This document shows, piece by piece, positions 10,539 to 23,600 of a stretch of DNA of 64,000 nucleotides; positions within the stretch are counted from its first letter, which is position 1, and each line of letters opens with the position of its first letter. Both the position numbers and the translations under genes were made by a program. The stretch is from Megalopta genalis (taxonomy: Eukaryota > Arthropoda > Insecta > Hymenoptera > Halictidae). The notes under the pieces are model-generated. The model ran no database searches. It was not told where the DNA came from and worked only from the letters and a program-made list of their open reading frames with translations. The DNA is taken from positions 124,001-188,000 of the forward strand of contig NW_027476515.1 in assembly GCF_051020955.1 (NCBI RefSeq), given 5' to 3'.

Positions 10539-12004
10539 TCCATGCGAAACAAGTGGTTTAGCTTTAAATACTTGTGATATACGTGATTTTGCTTCAAATG
10601 CAGGCGAATCAAACGAGTTAGCTTCAAATCGATGCGTAACACATGATTTATCTTCAAATAAATGCGATGTAGATGGTTTAGCTTCAAATCCACGAGAAAC
10701 GAATGATTTAGCTTCAGATACTTGCGATAGAAGTGATATAGCTTCAAACGCAGGCGAAACGAACAAATTAGCTTTAAATACATGCGAAACACATGATTTA
10801 GCCACAAATCAATGCGAAGTAGAAGGCTTAACTTCAAATTAATGAGAAACTAATGATTTAGCTTCAAATACTTGTGATATACATGATTCAGTTTCAATTG
10901 CATGCGAAACAAACGAGTCAGCTTCAAATCCATGCGAAACACATGATTTAGCTTCAAATCAATGCGAAGTAGAAGGCTTAGCTTCAAATCCATGGAATCA
11001 AATGGTTTAGCTTCAAATACTTGTGATATACATGATTCAGTTTCAATTGCATGCGAAACAAACGAGTTAGCATCAAATCCATGCGAAACACATTATTTAG
11101 CTTCAAATCAATGCGAAGTAGAAGGGTTATCTTCGAATCCATGCGAAACAAGTGGTTTAGCTTTAAATACTTGTGATATACGTGATTTTGCTTCAAATGC
11201 AGGCGAATCAAACGAGTTAGCTTCAAATCGATGCGTAACACATGATTTATCTTCATATAAATGCGATGTAGATGGTTTAGCTTCAAATCCACGAGAAACG
11301 AATGATTTAGCTTCAGATACTTGCGATAGAAGTGATATAGCTTCAAATGCAGGCGAAACGAACAAGTTAGCTTTAAATACATGCGAAACACATGATTTAG
11401 CCACAAATCAATGCGAAGTAGAAGGCTTAACTTCAAATTAATGAGAAACTAACGATTTAGCTTCAAATACTTGTGATATACATGATTCAGTTTCAATTGC
11501 ATGCGAAACAAACGAGTCAGCTTCAAATCATGCGAAACACATTATTAGCTTCAAATCAATGCGAAGTAGAAGGGTTATCTTCGAATCCATGTGAGACAAG
11601 TGGTTTAGCTTCAAATACTTGTGATATACATGATTTACCTTCTACTGCATGCGAAAATAACGAGTTAGCTTCAAATCCTTGCGAAACGCATGATTTAGCT
11701 TCCAATCACTGCGAAGTAGAAGACTGATCTTGAAACCATGCGAAACAAGTGGTTTAGCTTCAAATACTTGTGATATACATGATTTAGATTGAACTGCATG
11801 CGAAACAAACGAGTTAGCATCAAATTCAGGCGAAACACATGATTTAGCTTCAAATTCATTCGAAACACGTGGTTTAGCTTCAAATCCATTCGAGACGAAT
11901 AGTTTATCTTCAAAAACTTGTTTAATACATGATTTAGCTACAACTGCATGTGAAACAAACGAGTTAGCTGTAAATCCAAGCGAAACACATGATTGAGCTT
12001 CAAA

Positions 12005-12577
12005 TCAATGCGAAGTAGAAAGCTTAGCTTCAAATCCTTGCGAAACGAATGATTGAGCATCAAATACTTGCGAATATATGTGATATCGCTTCTAATACAG
12101 GAGAAAACGACGAGTTAGCATCAAATCCATGCGAAACACATGATTTAGCTTCAATACAATGCGAAGTAGAAGGCTTATCTTCGAATCCATGCGAAACAAA
12201 CGTTTTAACTTCAAATACTTGTGATATACATGATACAGCTTCAACAGCATGCGAAACAAACGAGTTAGCTTCAAATATAAACGAAAAACATGATTTATCT
12301 TTGAATCAATGCGAAAGTAGAAGTCTTAGCTTCAAATCCAAGCCAATCAAACGGATTAGCTTGAAATACTTGTGATATACATGATTTAGCTTCAACTGCA
12401 TGCGAAACATACGAGTTAGATACAAATCCAAGCGAAACACATGATTTAGCTTCGAATCACTGCAAAGTGGAAGGCTGATCTTCGAATCCATGGGAAACAA
12501 ATGGTTTAGATTCAAATACTTGTGAAATACTTGATTTTTGCTTCAACTGCATGCGAAACAAACAAGTTAGCTTCAAA
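12005..12577 (+). repeat. 573-bp subrepeat, type 1 (copy B)
   Basis: Carries all type-1 diagnostic bases of 8,701-9,273 at offset 3,304. Confidence 0.88.
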
Positions 12578-13150
12578 TCAAGGCGAAGTAGAAGGCTTAG
12601 CTTCAAATCCTTGCGAAACGAATGATTGAGCATCAAATACTTGCGAATATATGTGATATCGCTTCTAATACAGGAGAAAACGACGAGTTAGCTTCAAATA
12701 CATGCGAAACACATGATTTAGCTTCAATACAATGCGAAGTAGAAGGCTTATCTTCGAATCCATGCGAAACAAACGTTTTAACTTCAAATACTTGTGATAT
12801 ACATGATACAGCTTCAACAGCATGCGAAACAAACGAGTTAGCTTCAAATATAAACGAAAAACATGATTTATCTTTGAATCAATGCGAAAGTAGAAGTCTT
12901 AGCTTCAAATCCAAGCCAATCAAACGGATTAGCTTGAAATACTTGTGATATACATGATTTAGCTTCAACTGCATGCGAAACATACGAGTTAGATACAAAT
13001 CCAAGCGAAACACATGATTTAGCTTCGAATCACTGCAAAGTGGAAGGCTGATCTTCGAATCCATGGGAAACAAATGGTTTAGCTTCAAATACTTGTGAAA
13101 TACTTGATTTTTGCTTCAACTGCATGCGAAACAAACAAGTTAGCTTCAAA
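12578..13150 (+). repeat. 573-bp subrepeat, chimeric type 2/1
   Basis: The left part has type-2 bases (T at 12,693 and A at 12,700). From 12,729 onward it has type-1 bases (CAATACAATG, then AAACGTTTTAAC and the type-1 ATATAAACG unit). The switch lies between 12,700 and 12,729. Confidence 0.85.
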
Positions 13151-13468
13151 TCAAGGCGAAGTAGAAGGCTTAGCTTCAAATCCTTGCGAAACGAATGATT
13201 GAGCATCAAATACTTGCGAATATATGTGATATCGCTTCTAATACAGGAGAAAACGACGAGTTAGCTTCAAATACATGCGAAACACATGATTTAGCTTCAA
13301 TTCAATGCGAAGTAGAAGGCTTATCTTCGAATCCATGCGAAACAAACGGGTTAACTTCAAATACTTGTGATATACATGATATAGCTTCAACAACATGCGA
13401 AACAAACGAGTTAGCTTCAAATACAAACGAAAAACATGATTTATCTTTGAATCAATGCGAAAGTAGAA
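13151..13468 (+). repeat. 573-bp subrepeat, type 2, truncated
   Basis: About 318 bp of a type-2 unit, offset 3,877 from 9,274, cut off at the right edge of copy B. A further partial relative is at about 16,010-16,330. Confidence 0.85.
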
Positions 13469-14815
13469 GGCTTATCTTCGAATCCATGCGAAACAAATGG
13501 TTTAGCTTTAAATACCTGTGATATGCATGATTTAGCTTCAACTGCATGCGAAACCAACGAGTTAGCTTCAAATCCATGTGAAACACGTGATTTAGCCTCA
13601 AATCAATGCGAAGTAGAAGGCTTTGCTTCAAATCCATGCGAAACACACGATTTAGCTTCAAATCAAAGCGAAGTAGAAGGGTTATCTACGAATCAATGCG
13701 AAACAAATGGTTTAGCTTCAAATACCTGTGATATACATGATTTAGCTTCTGCTGCATGCGAAAAAAACGAGTTAGCTTCAAATCCAAGCGAAACACGTGT
13801 TTTAGCCTCATATTAATGCGAAGTAGAAGGCTTTGCTTCAAATCCATGCGAAACACATGCTTTAGCTTCAAATCAAAGCGAAGTAGAAGGGTTATCTACG
13901 AATCCATGCGAAACAAATGGTTTAGCTTCAAATACCTGTTATATACATGATTTAGCTTCTACTGCATGCGAAAATAACGAGTTAGCTTCAAATCCTTGCG
14001 AAACACATGATTTAGCTTCCAATCAATGCGAAGTAGAAGACTGATCTTTGATTCCATGCGAAACAAGTGGTTTAGCTTCAAATACTTGTGATATACATGA
14101 TTTAGTTTCAACAGCATGCGAAACAAACGAGTTAGCTTCAAATCCATGCGAAAGCAAATGGTTTAGCTTCAAATACTTGTGATATACATGATTTAGATTG
14201 AACTGCATGCGAAACAAACGAGTTAGCTTCAAAACCATCGAAAAACATGATTTAGCTTCAAATCTATGCGAAGTAGAAGGCTTATCTTCGAATCCATGCG
14301 AAATAAGTGGTTTAGCATCAAATACTTGTGATATACATGATTTAGCTTCAACTGCATGCGAAACAAACGAGTTAGCTTCAAATCCATGCGAAAGCAAATG
14401 GTTTAGCTTCAAATACTTGTGATATACATGATTTAGATTGAACTGCATGCGAAACAATCGAGTTAGATTCAAATCCGTGCGAAACACATGATTTAGCTTC
14501 AAATCAATGCGAAGTAGAAGGCTTTGCTTCAAATCCGTGCGAATCAAATGTTTTAGCTTCAAATTCTCGTGATATACATGATTTAGCTTCAACTGCGTGC
14601 GTAACAAACGAGTTAGCTTCAAATCCAAGCGAAACACATTATTTAGATTCAAATCAATGCGAAGTAGAAGGCTTATCTTCAAATACAAGCGAAACACATG
14701 ATTTAGCTTCAAATCAATGCGAAGTAGAAGGCTTAGTTTCAAATCCACGCGAAACACATGGTTTAGCTTAATATTCATGCGAAACAAATGGTTTAGCTAC
14801 AAATACTTGTGATAT
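13469..14815 (+). repeat. HOR stretch sharing a 0.76-kb block with 18.9-19.6 kb
   Basis: 13,531-14,300 matches 18,875-19,644 at a constant offset of 5,344 (and the 8.4-kb copy of that at 27,275-28,044). The match includes the one-base insertion in GCGAAAGCAAATGG and the one-base deletion in CCATCGAAAAACATG. The rest is ordinary satellite. Confidence 0.8.
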
Positions 14816-15400
14816 ACATCATTTAGGTTCAACTCCATGCGAAATAAACGAGCTAGCTTCAAATCCAGCGAAAAACACGATTTAACTTCAAATCAACGTG
14901 AAGTAGAAGGCTTAGCTTCAAATCCACGCAAAACGAAAGATTTAGCTTCAAATACTTGCCAATGTAAGTGATATAGGTCCAAATGCTGGCGAAACAGACG
15001 AGTTACCTTCAGATGCACGTGAAACACATGATCTAGCTTCAAATCAATGCGAAGACGAAGGCTTAACTTCAAATACATGCAAAACAAATGGTATAGCTTC
15101 AAATATTTGCGATATAAATGATTTAGCTTCAAGTACTTGCGATATAAATAATATAACTTCAAATGCAGGCGAAACAAACGAGTTAGCTTCAAATACATGC
15201 TAATCACATGATTTAGCTTCAAATCAATGCGAAGTAGAAGGCTTATTTTCGAAACTATGCGAAACAAATGGATTAGCTTCAAATACATGTGATATACACA
15301 ATTTTGCTTCAACTGCATGCGAAGCACACGAGTTAGCTACAAATCCAAGCGAAACACATGATTTAGCTTCAAATCAATGCGAAGTAGAAGGCTTAGCTTC
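14816..15400 (+). repeat. Diverged satellite patch with D'-like units
   Basis: Units here are more divergent than the neighbours and several D units retain CG (ATTTGCGATATAAATG, CTTGCGATATAAATAAT), like the blocks at 4.5 kb and 42-51 kb. No gene. Confidence 0.7.
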
Positions 15401-17680
15401 AAATCCTTGCAAAACGAATGATTGAGCATCAAATACTTGCGAATATATGTGATATCGCTTCTAATACAGGAGAAAACGACGAGTTAGCTGCAAATCCATG
15501 CGAAACACATGACTCAGCTTCAAATCAATGCGAAGTAAAAAACTTAGCTTCAAATCCTTGCGAAACTAATGGTTTAGCTTCTAATACTTGTGATATACAT
15601 GATTTAGCTTCAACTGCATGCGAAACCAACGAGTTAGCTTCAAATCCAAGCGAAACACACTATTCCGCTTCAAATCAGTGCGAAGCAGAAGTCTGATCTT
15701 CGAATCCATGCCAAACAAATGGTTTAGCTTCAAATACTGGTGATATACACAATTTAGATTCAACTGCATGCGAAACAAACGAGTTAGCTTCAAATTCAGG
15801 CGAAACACATGATTTAGCTTCAAATTCATTCGAAACACGTGGTTTAGCTTCAAATCCATTCGAGACGAATAGTTTATCTTCAAAAACTTGTTTAATACAT
15901 GATTTAGCTACAACTGCATGTGAATCAAACGAGTTAGCTGTAAATCCAAGCGAAACACATGATTTAGCTTCAAATCAATGCGAAGAAGAAGGCTTAGCTT
16001 CAAATCCTTGCGAAACGAATGATTGAGCATAAAATACTTGCGAATATATGAGATATCGCTTCTAATACAGGAGAAAACGACGAGTTAGCTTCAAATCCAT
16101 GCGAAACACATGATTTAGCTTCAATTCAATGCGAAGTAGAAGGCTTATCTTCGAATCCATGCGAAACAAACGGTTTAACTTCAAATACTTGTGATATACA
16201 TGATATAGCTTCAACAGCATGCGAAACAAACGAGTTAGCTTTAAATACAAGCGAAAAACATGATTTATCTTTGAATCAATGCGAAAGTAGAAGTCTTAGC
16301 TTCAAATCCAAGCCAATCAAACGGATTATCTTGAAATACTTGTGATATACATGATTTAACTTCAACTGCATGCGAAACATACGAGTCAGCTTCAAATCCA
16401 TGCGAAACACATGATTTAGCTTCAAATCAATGCGAAGTAGAAGGCTTAGCTTCAAATCCATGGGAATCAAATGGTTTAGCTTCAAATACTTGTGATATAC
16501 ATGATTCAGTTTCAATTGCATGCGAAACAAACGAGTTAGCATCAAATCCAAGCGAAACACATTATTTAGCTTCAAATCAATGCGAAGTAGAAGGGTTATA
16601 TTCGAATCCATGCGAAACAAGTGGTTTAGCTTCAAATCCACGAGAAACGAATGATTTAGCTTCAGATACTTGCGATAGAAGTGATATAGCTTCAAATGCA
16701 GGCGAAACGAACAAGTTAGCTTTAAATACATGCGAAACACATGATTTAGCCACAAATCAATGCGAAGTAGAAGGCTTAACTTCAAATTAATGAGAAACTA
16801 ATGATTTAGCTTCAAATACTTGTGATATACATGATTCAGTTTCAATTGCATGCGAAACAAACGAGTCAGCATCAAATCCATGCGAAACACATTATTTAGC
16901 TTCAAATCAATGCGAAGTAGAAGGGTTATCTTCGAATACATGTGTAACAAGTGGTTTAGCTTCAAATACTTGTGATATACATGATTTACCTTCTACTGCA
17001 TGCGAAAATAACGAGTTAGCTTCAAATCCTTGCGAAACGCATGATTTAGCTTCCAATCACTGCGAAGTAGAAGGCTTAGCTTCAAATCCATGCGAATCAA
17101 ACGGTTTAGGTTCAAATACTTGTGATATACATGATTTGGCTTCAACAGCTTGCGAAACAAACGAGTTAGCTTCAAATACTTGCAAAACACATGATTTAGC
17201 TCCAAATCAATCCGAAGTAGAAGGCATAGCTACAAATCCATGTGAATCAAATGGTTTATCTTCAAATACTTGTGATATGCATGACTTATCTTCAACTGCA
17301 TGCGAAACAAACGAGTTAGCTTAAAATCCATGGGAAACACATGATTTAGCTTCAAATCAATGCGAACTAGAAGGGTTATCATCAAATCCGTGCGAATCAA
17401 ATGGTTTAGCTTCAAATACTTGTGATATACATGATTTAGCTTCAACAGCATGAGAATCAAACGAGTTAGCTTCAAATCCATGCCAAACACATGATTTAGC
17501 TTCAAATAAAGCGAAGTAGAAAGGTTATCTTCGAATCCATGCTAAACAATTCGTTTAGCATCAAATACTTGTGATATACATGATTTAACTTCAACTGCAT
17601 GTGATACAAACGAGTTAGCTTAAAATCCAAGCGAAACACATTATTTAGCATCAAATCAATGCGAGGTAGAAGGCTTATCT
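15401..17680 (+). repeat. Standard HOR stretch up to the 8.4-kb duplication
   Basis: Includes a partial 573-type unit (about 16,010-16,330), a shortened relative of the 600-bp block (about 16,380-16,860), and ordinary units to 17,680. No gene or RNA seen. Confidence 0.8.
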
Positions 17681-20600
17681 TCAAATCCATGCGAAACACA
17701 TGATTTAGCATCAAATCAATGCGAAGTAGGAGGCTTATCTTCAAATCCATGCGAAACACATGATTTAACTACAAATCAATGCGAAGTAGAAGGCTTTGCT
17801 TCAAATCCATACGAAACACATGATTTAGCTTCAAATCAATGCGAAGTAGAAGGATTATCTTCGAATCCATGAAAAACAAATGGTTTAGCTTCAAACAAAT
17901 TGTGATATACATGATTTAGCTTCAACTGCATGCGAAACAAACGAGTTAGCCTTAAATCCATGCGAAACACATGATTTAGCTCCAAATCAATGCGAACTAG
18001 AAGGGTTATCATCAAATCCGTGCGAATCAAATGGTTTTGCTTCAAATACTTGTGATATACTTGATTTAGCTTCAACAGCATGCGAAACAAACGAGTTAGC
18101 TTCAAATCCATGCGAAACACATGATTTAGCATCAAATCAATGCGAAGTAGGAGGCTTATCTTCAAATCCATGCGAAACACATGATTTAACTCCAAATCAA
18201 TGCGAAGTAGAAGGCTTTGTTTCAAATCCATGCGAAAAACATGATTTAGCTCCAAATCAATGCGAAGTAGAAGGGTTATCTTCGAATCCATGCGAAACAA
18301 ATGATTTAGCTTCAAACACTTGTGATATACATGATTTAACTTCAACTGCATGTGATACAAATGAATTAGCTTAAAATCCATGCGGATCACATGATTTAGC
18401 TTCAAATCCATGCGAAGTAGAATGCTGAGTTGCAAATCCATGCGAATCAAATGTTTTAGCTTCAAATACTTGTGATATACATGATTTAGCTTCAACTGCA
18501 TGCGATATAAACGAGTTAGATTCAAATCCATGCGAAAAACATGATTTAGCTTCAAATCAATGCGAAGTAGAAGGCTTAGCTTCAAATCCATGGGAATCAA
18601 ATGGTTTAGCTTCAAATACTTGTGATATACATGATTTAGCTTCAACTGCATGCGAAACAAACGAGTTAGCTTCAAATCCAAGCCCATCAAACGGATTAGC
18701 TTGAAATAATTGTGATATACATGATTTAGCTTCAACTGCATGCGAAACATACGAGTTAGCTACAAATCCAAGCGAAACACATGATTTAGCTTCGAATCAC
18801 TGCGAAGTGGAAGGCTGATCTTCGAATCCATGCGAAACAAATTGTTTAGCTTCAAATACTTGTGAGATACCTGATTTAGCTTCAACTGCTTGCGAAACCA
18901 ACGAGTTAGCTTCAAATCCAAGCGAAACACGTGATTTAGCCTCAAATCAATGCGAAGTAGAAGGCTTTGCTTCAAATCCATGCGAAACACACGATTTAGC
19001 TTCAAATCAAAGCGAAGCAGAAGGGTTATCTACGAATCAATGCGAAACAAATGGTTTAGCATCAAATACCTGTGATATACATGATTTAGCTTCTACTGCC
19101 TGCGAAAAAAACGAGTTAGCTTCAAATCCAAGCGAAACACGTGTTTTAGCCTCAAATTAATGCGAAGTAGAAGGCTTTGCTTCAAATCCATGCGAAACAC
19201 ATGATTTAGCTTCAAATCAAAGCGAAGTAGAAGGGTTATCTACGAATCCATGCGAAACAAATGGTTTAGCTTCAAATACCTGTGATATACATGATTTAGC
19301 TTCAACTGCTTGCGAAACCAACGAGTTAGCTTCAAATCCTTGCGAAACACATGATTTAGCTTCCAATCAATGCGAAGTAGAAGACTGATCTTCGAATCCA
19401 TGCGAAACAAGTGGTTTAGCTTCAAATACTTGTGATATACATGATTTAGCTTCAACAGCATGCGAAACAAACGAGTTAGCTTCAAATCCATGCGAAAGCA
19501 AATGGTTTAGCTTCAAATACTTGTGATATACATGATTTAGATTGAACTGCATGCGAAACAAATGAGTTAGCTTCAAATCCATCGAAAAACATGATTTAGC
19601 TTCAAATCTATGCGAAGTAGAAGGCTTATCTTCGAATCCATGCGAAACAAATGGTTTAGCTTCAAATACTTGTGATATACATGATTCAGTTCCAATTGCA
19701 TGCTAAACAAACGAGTTAGCATCAAATCCATGCGAAACACATTATTTAGCTTCAAATCAATGCGAAGTAGAAGGGTTATCTTCGAATCCATGCGAAACAA
19801 GTGGTTTAGCTTTAAATACTTGTGATATACGTGATTTTGCTTCAAATGCAGGCGAATCAAACGAGTTAGCTTCAAATCGATGCGTAACACATGATTTCGC
19901 TTCAAATCAAAGCGAAGTAGAAGGTTCATCTTCGAATCCATGCGAAACAAATGTTTTAGCTTCAAATTCTCGTGATATACATGATTTAGCTTCAACTGCA
20001 TGCGTAACAAACGAGTTAGCTTCAAATCCAAGCGAAACACATTATTAAGATTCAAATCAATGCGAAGTAGAAGGCTTATCTTCGAATCCATGCGAAACAA
20101 ATGGTTTAGCTTCAAACACCTGTGATATACATGATTTAGCTTCAACTGCATGCGAAACAAACGAGTTGGCTTCAAATCCATGCGATACACATGATTTAGC
20201 TTCAAATCAATGCGAAGTAGAAGGCTGAACTTCGTATCCGTTCGAAACATATGGTTTAGCTTCAAATACTTGTGATATACTTGATTTAGCTTCACCAGCC
20301 TGCGAAACATACGAGTCAGCTTCAAACCCATGAGGAACACATGATTTAGCTTCGAATCACTGCGAAGTAGAAGGCTTAGATTCAAATCCATGGGAATCAA
20401 ATGGTTTAGCTTCAAATACTTGTGATATACATGATTCAGTTTCAATTGCATGCGAAACAAACGAGTTAGCATCAAATCCATGCGAAACACATTATTTAGC
20501 TTCAAATCAATGCGAAGTAGAAGGGTTATCTTCGAATCCATGCGAAACAAGTGGTTTAGCTTTAAATACTTGTGATATACGTGATTTTGCTTCAAATGCC

Positions 20601-23600
20601 GGCGAATCAAACGAGTTAGCTTCAAATCGATGCGTAACACATGATTTATCTTCAAATAAATGCGATGTAGATGGTTTAGCTTCAAATCCACGAGAAACGA
20701 ATGATTTAGCTTCAGATACTTGCGATAGAAGTGATATAGCTTCAAATGCAGGCGAAACGAACAAGTTAGCTTTAAATACATGCGAAACACATGATTTAGC
20801 CACAAATAAATGCGAAGTAGAAGGCTTAACTTCAAATTAATGAGATACTAATGATTTAGCTTCAAATACTTGTGATATACATGATTCAGTTTCAATTGCA
20901 TGCGAAACAAACGAGTCAGCTTCAAATCCATGCGAAACACATTATTTAGCTTCAAATCAATGCGAAGTAGAAGGGTTATCTTCGAATCCATGTGAAACAC
21001 ATGATTTCGCTTCAAATCAAAGCGAAGTAGAAGGGTCATCTTCGAATCCATGCGAAACAAATGATTTAGCTTCAAACACTTGTGATATACATGACTTAGC
21101 TTCAACGGCATGCGAAACAATCGAGTTAGATTCAAATCCGTGCGAAACACATGATTTAGCTTCAAATCAATGCGAAGTAGAAGGCTTTGCTTCAAATCCG
21201 TGCGAATCAAATGTTTTAGCTTCAAATTCTCGTGATATACATGATTTAGCTTCAACTGCGTGCGTAACAAACGAGTTATCTTCAAATCCAAGCGAAACAC
21301 ATTATTAAGATTCAAATCAATGCGAAGTAGAAGGATTATCTTCGAATCCATGCGAAACACATGATTTAGCTTCAAACACCTGTGAAATACATGATTTAGC
21401 TTCAACTGCATGCGAAACAAACGAGTTAGCTTCAAATCCATGCGATACACATGATTTAACTTCAAATCAAAGCGAATTAGTAGGGTTATCTACGAATTCT
21501 TGCGAAAGAAATGGTTTAGCTTCAAATACCAGTGATATACATGATTTAGCTTCTACTGCATGCGAAAAAATCGAGTTAGCTTCAAATCCAAACGAAACAC
21601 GTGATTTAGACTCAAATCAATTCGAAGTAGAAGGCTTTGCTTCAAATCCATGCGAAACACATGATTTAGCTTCAAACACTTGTGATATTCATGATTTAAC
21701 TTCAACTGCATGTGATACAAACGAGTTAGCTTAAAATCCAAGCGGAACACATTATTTAGCTTCAAATCAATGCGAGGTAGAAGGCTTAGCTTCAAATCCA
21801 TGCGAAACACATGATTTAGCTTCAAATCAATGCGAACTAGAAGGGTTATCATCAAATCCGTGCGAATCAAATGGTTTAGATTCAAATACTTTTGATATAC
21901 ATGATTTAGCTTCAACTGCATGCGAAACAACGAGTTAGCTTTAAATCCATGCGAAACACATGATTTAGCTTCAAATCAATGCGAACTAGAAGGGTTATCA
22001 TCAAATCCGTGCGAATCAAATGGTTTAGATTCAAATACTTGTGATATACATGATTTAGCTTCAACTGCATGCGAAACAAACGAGTTAACTTCAAATCCAT
22101 GCGAAACACATGATTTAGCTCCAAATCAATGCGAACTAGAAGGGTTATCATCAAATCCGTGCGAATCAAATGGTTTAGCTTCAAAAACTTGTGGTAAACA
22201 TGATTTAGCTTCAACAGCATGCGAAACAAACGAATTAGCTTCAAATACATGCGAAACACATGATTTAGCTTCAAATCAAAGCGAAGTAGAAAGGTTATCT
22301 TCGAATCCATGCGAAACAAATCGTTTAGCATCAAATACTTGTGATATACATGATTTAACTTCAACTGCATGTGATACAAACGAGTTAGCTTAAAATCCAA
22401 GCGGAACACATTATTTAGCTTCAAATCAATGCGAGGTAGAAGGCTTAGCTTCAAATCCATGCGAAACACATGATTTAGCTTCAAATCAATGCGAACTAGA
22501 AGGGTTATCATCAAATCCGTGCGAATCAAATGGTTTAGATTCAAATACTTTTGATATACATGATTTAGCTTCAACTGCATGCGAAACAACGAGTTAGCTT
22601 TAAATCCATGCGAAACACATGATTTAGCTTCAAATCAATGCGAACTAGAAGGGTTATCATCAAATCCGTGCGAATCAAATGGTTTAGATTCAAATACTTG
22701 TGATATACATGATTTAGCTTCAACTGCATGCGAAACAAACGAGTTAACTTCAAATCCATGCGAAACACATGATTTAGCTCCAAATCAATGCGAACTAGAA
22801 GGGTTATCATCAAATCCGTGCGAATCAAATGGTTTAGATTCAAATACTTGTGATATACATGATTTAGCTTCAACTGCATGCGAAACAAACGAGTTAGCTT
22901 CAAATACATGCGAAACACATGATTTAGCTCCAAATCAATGCGAAGTAGAAGGCATAGCTTCAAATCCATGCGAATCAAACGGTTTAGCTTCAAATACTTG
23001 TGATATACTTGATTTATATTCAAGTGCATGCGAAACAAACGAGTTAGCTTTAAATCCATGCGAAACACATGATTTAGCTTCAAATCAATGCGAACTAGAA
23101 GGGTTATAATCAAATCCGTGCGAATCAAATGGTTTATCTTCAAATACTTGTGATATACATGATTTAGCTTCAACTGCATGCGAAACAAACGAGTTAGCTT
23201 CTAATCCATGCGCAACACATGATTTAGCTTCAAATCAATGCGAAGTAGAAGGGTTATCTTCGAATCCATGCCAAACAAATGGTTTAGCTTCAAACACTTG
23301 TGATATACATGACTTAGCTTCAACTGCATGCGAAACAACGAGTTAGCTTTAAATCCATGCGAAACACATGATTTAACTCCAAATCAATGCGAAGTAGAAG
23401 GCTTTGCATCAAATCCATGCGAAAAACATGATTTAGCTTCAAATCAATGCGAAGTAGAAGGGTTATCTTCGAATCCATGCGAAACAAATGATTTAGCTTC
23501 AAACGCTTTTGATATACATGATTTAACTTCAACTGCATGTGATAGAAACGAGTTAGCTTCCAAATCCCAGCGAAATACATGATTTAACTTCAAATCAATG

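Larger units (their letters stand above)
10539..13468 (+). repeat. 3.3-kb-spaced segmental duplication, copy B (expanded)
   Basis: Counterpart of 7,231-9,590, longer by one 573-bp subrepeat. The right edge is sharp: after 13,468 it joins a standard C unit instead of continuing the third 573-bp unit. Confidence 0.85.

Noticed and set aside
19573..20835. 420-codon minus-strand ORF (and its copy at 27,973-29,235) as a leucine-rich repeat protein gene
   Set aside because: It consists only of satellite units. The apparent start is TTG inside a unit, there are no unique N- or C-terminal sequences, and the frame is the one least likely to mutate to a stop.
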